This document shows positions 58,566 to 64,000 of a DNA stretch of 64,000 nt, one piece after another. Both the position numbers and the translations under genes were made by a program. Position 1 is the first letter of the stretch. Each line of letters opens with the position of its first letter. The DNA is from Candidatus Ichthyocystis hellenicum (lineage in GTDB: Bacteria > Pseudomonadota > Gammaproteobacteria > Burkholderiales > 2013Ark19i): assembly GCF_001460935.1 (NCBI RefSeq), contig NZ_LN906597.1, positions 978,768-1,042,767 of the forward strand, in the 5' to 3' direction. The notes below the pieces were generated by a model, which saw only the letters and a list, made by a program, of their open reading frames with translations, ran no database searches and was not told the origin of the DNA.

Positions 58566-61500
58566 ATGGATAATATACGTATTCATGGTTTTCAAGATTG
58601 CACATCTCAAATTGCTAGTAATGAATATTTTGGTCAGTCTTATAAGGACAGTGATAGTACTCGTAGTTCCGATCAATGTGTTTCTGCACATAATATTTTT
58701 GAAGCTGGCTGTGATCATAAATTTACTTTTGATGCTGATGGTAGCTGCTCGTCTTCTTATAGGTTAATTAAATATCTATGTTTAAATTATGGGTTCAGTG
58801 TTAGTTTTGAAGCAGTAGAAGAAGTTTTTAAGAATTGTTTTTTTCAGTTGCATGCCGCTAAATTTGGGTATCAATTTACTGAGAATTTTTTATCAGTTAT
58901 GAACGCACACAGGGATAGCTTTGTATCGGTAGTTGATTCAATTTTAACTGACTTGTATGATAGTTTTTCTTTTTTGAGACAATTAGGAGATAGCAATATA
59001 ACCTTAATAGAATTAATGGATAAAGTTTGTTTTTCCTTTTCTGAGAGTTCGTATAACCTTAGAGGTCGGTGTTGCGATATTTTGCAATCTAAATTTATCC
59101 CGTTGATAATAAATAGTATTTTTGATGCTAGTGTTATCGATGGTGGTTTGGAGCGTAAAATGACCTATTGTGAAATGGAAAAATTTTTTATTCATTATAT
59201 CACCACATTAGAACGAATAGTTATGTCTAGGATAATGGACTACTGGAATAATTTTTGCGACGAAAACACATCCATGTTTTCACCATTTTCTGGTGTTAGT
59301 TACAGAGATCCATTTTATTATGCTCATCATGTCTACGGGGTTAGTAAACCCGTAGTTACTTGCCCAGCTGCTTTCTCAAATAAGTTTGGTGCATTTATTT
59401 CATTTATGGCTGTTGCCAAGATTGATTGCATGATTAATAATTTTATTAAAGAGCGGTTGGGAGTGATAAAGAGCACTATTCGCTCTAAATGTACAAGTGT
59501 ACATGATAAAATTGTTGATGGCTATAATGCAGACTTAGTTGGTGAAATTAAAAAAATTAGAGAATGCTTTCCTAGTTATATTAGTGGTAAATTTAGCAAA
59601 ATGGTGAATTTTGGTTCAATACGAGATAAATTACATAATTTTTTGAAAAAATTACTTATATGGGACTCACATGATGTTGGAATTGAGGCTATGGAGGAAA
59701 GCAGGTTATCGTTACTTGAGACAATCACTAACCAAGCACATGAGTTATTAAAAACTTATGCAAATGACATTGTATACGCTGTAACTAGAGATTTCCATAG
59801 CAGAATTATAAAATCTAGGAAAATTGTGTCTAGGGTTAGGCGCTCTGTTCGTACCGTAAAGGATAAGTGGGGAGTTTGTCTTCATCCAAGATGCAGTCAC
59901 GGTATTTTGTCTATAAGGAGAAAGTTTTCTGCTGCTCTTAAGGAAATCGTTAAGAGTAAGTTCTGTTCAATGATAAATGATGGATATAAGGTTTCGGGTA
60001 TATCCTCCATTAGTAAGTTTACTTGGAATGAAGTTTCAAAAGATATGTTTCCAATCATTCAAGAAGAAATTAGGCCTGTAGTTTTTAAGGAACGTGAAGA
60101 ATTATCTGTGCTATTGTCTAAAGCACGTATAGTGGTGGACAACGATAAATTTGATGGTTCCTATTCTGGTACTAGGGAAGCTACATCTGAGGAAATTGTT
60201 AATGTTTTGAGAATTGCCGTTTATAATATGAATGTACAAACTAAATCTTTGATTAGGGCTGTATGGTCAAATGTAACTAAAGTTTCAAGGGAAGTTGATT
60301 CTAGTGCAGGTTCTGTAATGTCGTCAAAACAAGAAGAGTTCGTTAATGTTGAGTCTTATTCTGAGTCTTCTCTTTCGGGTAAAGATGTTGATTTATCTGC
60401 GCAATATGGTTCATCTGCAGTTTCTTCAAAACTAGTTTATGCTTCTTTAGTTATTAAGGGAGATAGAATATTTAATAGATGGGGACTAAACGTTCATCCC
60501 GATGATGTTGATGTTATATTGTTTATTAGGACAAAGTTTTCAAAAAAAATTAAGGATTTAGTTCGTATTTTTTTTTCTAGTATTCCTAATGAAAAATCTA
60601 AACTGAAACGCAATAATGTATTTGATGATTATAAGTGGAGTGATATTTCTGGGGAATTATATCCAATTGTGCTGGAGCATATTGATCCAATTATCAAAGA
60701 GGAATATTCAGAATTGGAGGAGTTTTTGTCAAAAGCACGTGTAGTGGTTGTGGGTAGGGGGGATACTTCTTCTTGTGTTATTAGGAGTGTTACAAATGAT
60801 GAAAAAGATAATCTTATGAAACGTGCTGTAGCCATTATACATAAAGAGTTAAGGTCTTCTGTTAGATCCGTTTGGGCGGCAATGAATAAAATTTCCAAGT
60901 TTAATTTTGGGGGAGATTTTAAGGACGGTGAGGTAGAAAAAAGTATTTACTGCGGAATAAGGCTTCGTTACGAAGATAGCATGGATATTGTTAACATTAA
61001 GAGAAGGTTTTTGTTCGACATAAAAGGGTGCATTGTCAATATATTTAGTGAATTAACGAAAACTAATAAATTTCCTTGGAGGTATGTTTCAAAAGATGTG
61101 ATTCCCACTATAAAGAAAGAATTTTATCCTATTATGGAAAAAGAACGTGAAGAATTGGATCTTGTTTTACTGAAATCGCGCGCAGTAGTTGGTGATAGCG
61201 AGTATGATAAATTACCTGAAGCTGCTAAGTATAGGGAGATTACATATGGAGAAAGATCAGAAATTGTAGAGTTTATTATGGCATGTGTATATAAGAAAGC
61301 GATTGATGTTGCTGGCAGAGTTTGGAGGGGTATGATTAAATTCCATGATGTAAAGTGTGTAGGACCAATCATGGATAACATGGAATTTACATCTGCGGCT
61401 AAGGGTAGGAAGTTTTCAGATGTCTCATTTAGATTATCAGATATTAGCCGAGTGGATAAGGATGCTATCGATAACATACGCCTGGAATTCATTGGAAGTT

Positions 61501-61829
61501 TAGGCCCCATTATTGATGAAGTTATTAATAAGGTATTGTTGGAAGTTGGTGGTTCTTTATCTAGTATCGAATCTATGGTAGATAAGGTGATTCCAGTTGT
61601 AGCCGAGAAAAGCTCTTTACTATTCAATAATAGCGGATTTTGCGACTCCTTAAATTCATTGTTATCTAGTGCACTAGTGGTTGGCAAGAGCAGAAGATCT
61701 ATATTTCTCAGTGATAAGGAGAGGGATTGTGCTTATCAAATGTTTATGGATTCTGTCAATAATGACAGAGATAATCTTATCAAAAAACGTGTTATTAAAT
61801 TGACTAAGTATTCGAAAATCAGGTATTGA
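58566..61829 (+). CDS. G15: modular repeat protein lacking a canonical R3 (1087 aa)
   Basis: ATG at 58566 (MDNIRIHGFQD), MD.I type. The N domain runs to aa ~430 (FFQLHAAKFGYQFTENFLSV, ERKMTYCEMEKFFIHY, AAFSNKFGAFISFMAVAKID). R1 is at ~435 (KWGVCLHPRCSHGILSIRRK). R2 is at ~639 (RWGLNVHPDDVDVILFIRTK) with LKRNNVFDDYKW in place of LPSGKV. One module follows at ~797: it enters like R3/R4 (GIRLRYEDSMDIVNIKRRF) and has lost about ten residues of the DGT loop (NKFPWRYVSKDV), continuing as R4 (YPIMEKEREELDLVLLKSRA). The C domain is at ~957-1087. It has three modules in all. The rearranged third module may be an R3/R4 fusion. Confidence 0.9.
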   Translation: MDNIRIHGFQDCTSQIASNEYFGQSYKDSDSTRSSDQCVSAHNIFEAGCDHKFTFDADGSCSSSYRLIKYLCLNYGFSVSFEAVEEVFKNCFFQLHAAKFGYQFTENFLSVMNAHRDSFVSVVDSILTDLYDSFSFLRQLGDSNITLIELMDKVCFSFSESSYNLRGRCCDILQSKFIPLIINSIFDASVIDGGLERKMTYCEMEKFFIHYITTLERIVMSRIMDYWNNFCDENTSMFSPFSGVSYRDPFYYAHHVYGVSKPVVTCPAAFSNKFGAFISFMAVAKIDCMINNFIKERLGVIKSTIRSKCTSVHDKIVDGYNADLVGEIKKIRECFPSYISGKFSKMVNFGSIRDKLHNFLKKLLIWDSHDVGIEAMEESRLSLLETITNQAHELLKTYANDIVYAVTRDFHSRIIKSRKIVSRVRRSVRTVKDKWGVCLHPRCSHGILSIRRKFSAALKEIVKSKFCSMINDGYKVSGISSISKFTWNEVSKDMFPIIQEEIRPVVFKEREELSVLLSKARIVVDNDKFDGSYSGTREATSEEIVNVLRIAVYNMNVQTKSLIRAVWSNVTKVSREVDSSAGSVMSSKQEEFVNVESYSESSLSGKDVDLSAQYGSSAVSSKLVYASLVIKGDRIFNRWGLNVHPDDVDVILFIRTKFSKKIKDLVRIFFSSIPNEKSKLKRNNVFDDYKWSDISGELYPIVLEHIDPIIKEEYSELEEFLSKARVVVVGRGDTSSCVIRSVTNDEKDNLMKRAVAIIHKELRSSVRSVWAAMNKISKFNFGGDFKDGEVEKSIYCGIRLRYEDSMDIVNIKRRFLFDIKGCIVNIFSELTKTNKFPWRYVSKDVIPTIKKEFYPIMEKEREELDLVLLKSRAVVGDSEYDKLPEAAKYREITYGERSEIVEFIMACVYKKAIDVAGRVWRGMIKFHDVKCVGPIMDNMEFTSAAKGRKFSDVSFRLSDISRVDKDAIDNIRLEFIGSLGPIIDEVINKVLLEVGGSLSSIESMVDKVIPVVAEKSSLLFNNSGFCDSLNSLLSSALVVGKSRRSIFLSDKERDCAYQMFMDSVNNDRDNLIKKRVIKLTKYSKIRY

Positions 61830-62730
61830 TTGATAATTAATTGTTTATTCTCATTGTTGAATGTTAATTTTGTGGGTACTTTTAAGGTTGAATGGCGTTA
61901 TTTTAAATATTGTTATGTACCTAGTTTTGTAGAATAGTAGATGGTGATATATTGTTCGGCTGATTTTTTGACTAATCATCAGATGTGGTAGGTCATATAT
62001 TAGTGCAGGAGTCGTAGAATGATCGTCTGTTTTTGTATATTTTGATGTGTTGCCGTGTATAACATAAAATCAAAATCAGCTGTTTATGGGTAATTGTGTG
62101 GGGTGGTCGTGATGTTTGTTTTGTGGGATATGTAAAATATAGTGTGGTATGTAGTGGTTTTATGAAATTTTAAAGGATACGTATATATTTTCTTGGTATT
62201 ATTACTGAGAATGTTGGGTGTTGATGTAATATAAAGAAAGTTTAGTTGTTTGTGTTGTAAATGATTATGGTGGTTTTTGATTATGTTGGTGTCTAGACAA
62301 GAGTGTTATTTATTGTGCATTTATATATCATAATCTCTTCATAGAATTGGATATTTACGGAATATTAGTGATTTATTTTGTGGTTTGATTTGTATTTTTG
62401 TGATTCGGTATGTGTTGATTGCGAATAACGATAACTTATATTTTATAAAGAATGAAATATAATTATGAGACGATGTAGGGATGTAGGGATTGATGTGATT
62501 TTTCTGTAAAGAGATGAGTTTGCGATTGCAGTCGTTATAGTTATTGTGGGCGTAGTTTTTAAGTTATTATCGACTATTGGTGATTATATGATTTTTTGTA
62601 TGGAAAAATGGTTCTGTTTTCGTAGTCTTAGAGGAGGTTCTTATGCCTGTATTTGAGGTGTAGTTGGACTTTGGTTCTTATGCAATGGAATTTCAGTTTC
62701 TTCGAAAAATAAATTTAATAGTAATTATAT
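61830..62730. other. 900-bp spacer G15-G16, nothing recognised
   Basis: T/G-rich. No open frame of credible size, family relic, tRNA or obvious hairpin was seen. A short direct repeat (gatgtaggGATGTAGGgat) lies at ~62473-62491. It must hold the G16 promoter. Confidence 0.5.
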
Positions 62731-64000
62731 ATGGATAATTCATATATATATCGGGTGCAATGTCATTTACCTAATGTTAGTGACAGCTCTTTTTGTGGTC
62801 AAATTGGTGAGCTTGTAGATCATAATTATTCTTCTATAATAGAATCATCGCAAGTGATAATAATTGCAAATGATAATTGTGGTTACGTAGAAAATGTAAA
62901 CTTATGCTCAGTATATAAATTATTATATGATTTGTGTTCTGACGTTGATAATAGTATTAGTTTTGAGGTAATAGATGAGATTTACAATGACAATTTTTTT
63001 CAACTATACTCCGAGGATCAGGGGTATAGTCTAACTGCAATGTTTCTATCGTCTATGAATAAATATAAGTCAGATTTTATAGACAGTATCGATTGTATTT
63101 TAACGGGGTTACGTAATAGCTTTTATTTTTTGAGATTTATAGGGGATGAATGCGTAACCGCTACAGAACTAGTGGGTAAAATTTGTTCTTCTTTTTCTAA
63201 ATTCGCGTATGACTTAGTTCCTAAGTGCATTGATGCTCTGCAATCCAAGTTTTTTCCTCCAATAATAGAGATCATTTATAGTTCAGAAATCATTGACGAC
63301 AGAGGCCCTCGAAAAATGATGCATACTGAAATGGAACAATTCTTTCTGCATTCCTGCAATTCACTAGAGAGGCTTATTGTATCAAGATTAATTAATTATT
63401 GGAATAATTTTTGCAATACAAACAAGAATATTTTATCGGTTCTTCCCGAGTCCTATTATAGTAATCCATTTATTCATTACTGTCGTTACTCTTTTGCGAG
63501 GAAATCTAGATTTGTTATTCCATCTGTGTTTTCTAAAAAATTTAGTATCTATATTTCATTCATTGCTCTTGACAGAATTAACAGCATATCTGACAGTTTT
63601 ATTGGTGAATGTTTAGTTGAGTTGGAGAATATTGTCAGGTACAAGTGTTTTTATATTTACAACTATGTCTCTAGTGCTAAATCTAATCTTAGAAAATTGT
63701 ACAAAGAACTTCCCAGTATAATTAAAAAGGAATTCTATAAGAAATTGTCTAAAAAGGGAGTGATTGATAATCTTAATAATTTTTTAAATGAATTAATAAT
63801 ATGCAAGAGTACTCCTGACTTAATAGAAAAAAAAGAATCTATCCTTATGAAGGATATTATTAGTGAAATGTATACTTTATTTGAACGTAAAGCTATTTGT
63901 AATGAGAGTAAGGTTATTAGAAAGTTTCAATTGATGCTAAAGAAATCTAAAAAAATTTTATTGGACGATAAATACTTATGTAATATAGTTGATAAGTGGA
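62731..64000 (+). CDS. G16: modular repeat protein, N domain only, runs off the window
   Basis: The ATG at 62731 (MDNSYIYRVQC) opens a frame that stays open to base 64000, 423 codons, with no stop. Landmarks in order: DNSISFEVIDEIYNDNFFQL, a GYSLTAMFLSSMNKYK segment, KICSSFSKFAYDLVPKCIDA, a PRKMMHTEMEQFFLH segment, VFSKKFSIYISFIALDRIN, a KCFYIYNYVSS segment, IKKEFYKKLSK, FLNELIIC, and finally NIVDKW, where the W begins an R1 module. This is a normal family 5' third; the rest lies beyond the window. EMEQFFLH and LERLIVSRLINYWNNFC are closest to G15 (EMEKFFIH, MDYWNNFC). Confidence 0.9.
   Translation, partial: MDNSYIYRVQCHLPNVSDSSFCGQIGELVDHNYSSIIESSQVIIIANDNCGYVENVNLCSVYKLLYDLCSDVDNSISFEVIDEIYNDNFFQLYSEDQGYSLTAMFLSSMNKYKSDFIDSIDCILTGLRNSFYFLRFIGDECVTATELVGKICSSFSKFAYDLVPKCIDALQSKFFPPIIEIIYSSEIIDDRGPRKMMHTEMEQFFLHSCNSLERLIVSRLINYWNNFCNTNKNILSVLPESYYSNPFIHYCRYSFARKSRFVIPSVFSKKFSIYISFIALDRINSISDSFIGECLVELENIVRYKCFYIYNYVSSAKSNLRKLYKELPSIIKKEFYKKLSKKGVIDNLNNFLNELIICKSTPDLIEKKESILMKDIISEMYTLFERKAICNESKVIRKFQLMLKKSKKILLDDKYLCNIVDKW

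Noticed and set aside
58456-58767. 103-codon hydrophobic + strand ORF overlapping the start of G15
   Set aside because: More than half overlaps the conserved G15 start in another frame; the Leu/Val/Ile richness follows from T/G-rich DNA.
1-64000. CRISPR array, tRNA or rRNA genes, insertion sequence
   Set aside because: I looked for spaced direct repeats, cloverleaf-like GTTC-A-A segments, rRNA-like GC-richer blocks and transposase-like ORFs and saw none. The only strong tandem repeats are the coding 48-mer, the hexamer arrays and the modules.

Overview
The window is AT-rich (roughly 30% G+C by eye) and holds essentially one thing: a head-to-tail array of giant, intron-free paralogous genes, all on the + strand. 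I count 16 family members (G1-G16; G1 and G16 are cut by the window edges) plus five decayed relics of the same family. No housekeeping gene, tRNA, rRNA, transposase, phage gene or CRISPR array is recognisable. Stops include TAA, TAG and TGA. The + strand is strongly T- and G-rich in both genes and spacers, as on a leading strand with marked skew. Long non-coding spacers, pseudogene relics and short-unit tandem repeats fit a reductive, obligately intracellular bacterium. An Ehrlichia/Anaplasma-like member of Rickettsiales is my best guess, from genome style only; no marker gene proves it.

Family architecture, worked out by comparing the proteins with one another. A full-length member (about 1200-1300 aa) has: (i) a hydrophilic start, often MD.I or M(Y/H)..N; (ii) an N domain of about 330-400 aa with the landmarks YGYSI, FFQEYA.KCGY..T..FLSVM, KICSSFSK, ERKMTYPEMEQLFLYF, AAF..KFG.YISFMA.AKID, KCSYICNYS and KKEFDKK; (iii) four repeat modules of about 130-150 aa joined by variable Ser/Asp/Asn-rich linkers; (iv) a C domain of about 130 aa with LDNIRLEFIGSLGPIV, LF.EGGFL.R.ELLLS.A and DRFITDEEK...FMD.ID.DRD.LVKKR. 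The modules keep class-specific signatures by position: R1 (WGVKLHPEDDYKILSIRRKF, FSDGT.., SKNLFPIAQE, TREATSEEKD), R2 (WGLNLHPDDDKLILFIRRKF, LPSGKV, S.ELFPIAIES, TDDEKN), R3 (WGVKLRY.DNIAILN.RKKFSS, FAWFR.SKKLLPIAKEEVK, DRELTDEEK) and R4 (LCYEDD.AILN.R.KFSSE, SKKLLPIAKKEI.PIIE.ER, TRELTSEE). All share one core: I..R+KFS - KF.EM+K..Y.F.DGT.I - W..+SK.L.PIA..E+..I+..E..E+..+LS..R+V - R.+T..E+..I...+M..+ - +W..+I. The N and C domains look like degenerate copies of it. I recognise no named domain, and no signal peptide or membrane segment is apparent.

Layout: G1 (tail only), G2, relic A + truncated G3, relic B, G4, G5, G6, G7 (N domain replaced by a 10 x 16-aa repeat), G8, relic C, G9 (six modules), G10, relic D, G11 (five modules), G12 (with G11 a recent-looking pair sharing upstream sequence), relic E, a (TTTACC)n microsatellite, G13 (six modules, R3-R4 duplicated), G14, G15, G16 (N domain, runs off the edge). 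The members differ mainly by gain, loss or fusion of whole modules, so the locus looks like a gene-amplification and recombination factory. Plausible roles are host-interaction effectors, surface or adhesion proteins, or an antigenic-diversity repertoire. That is inference; the sequence does not show the biochemical function.
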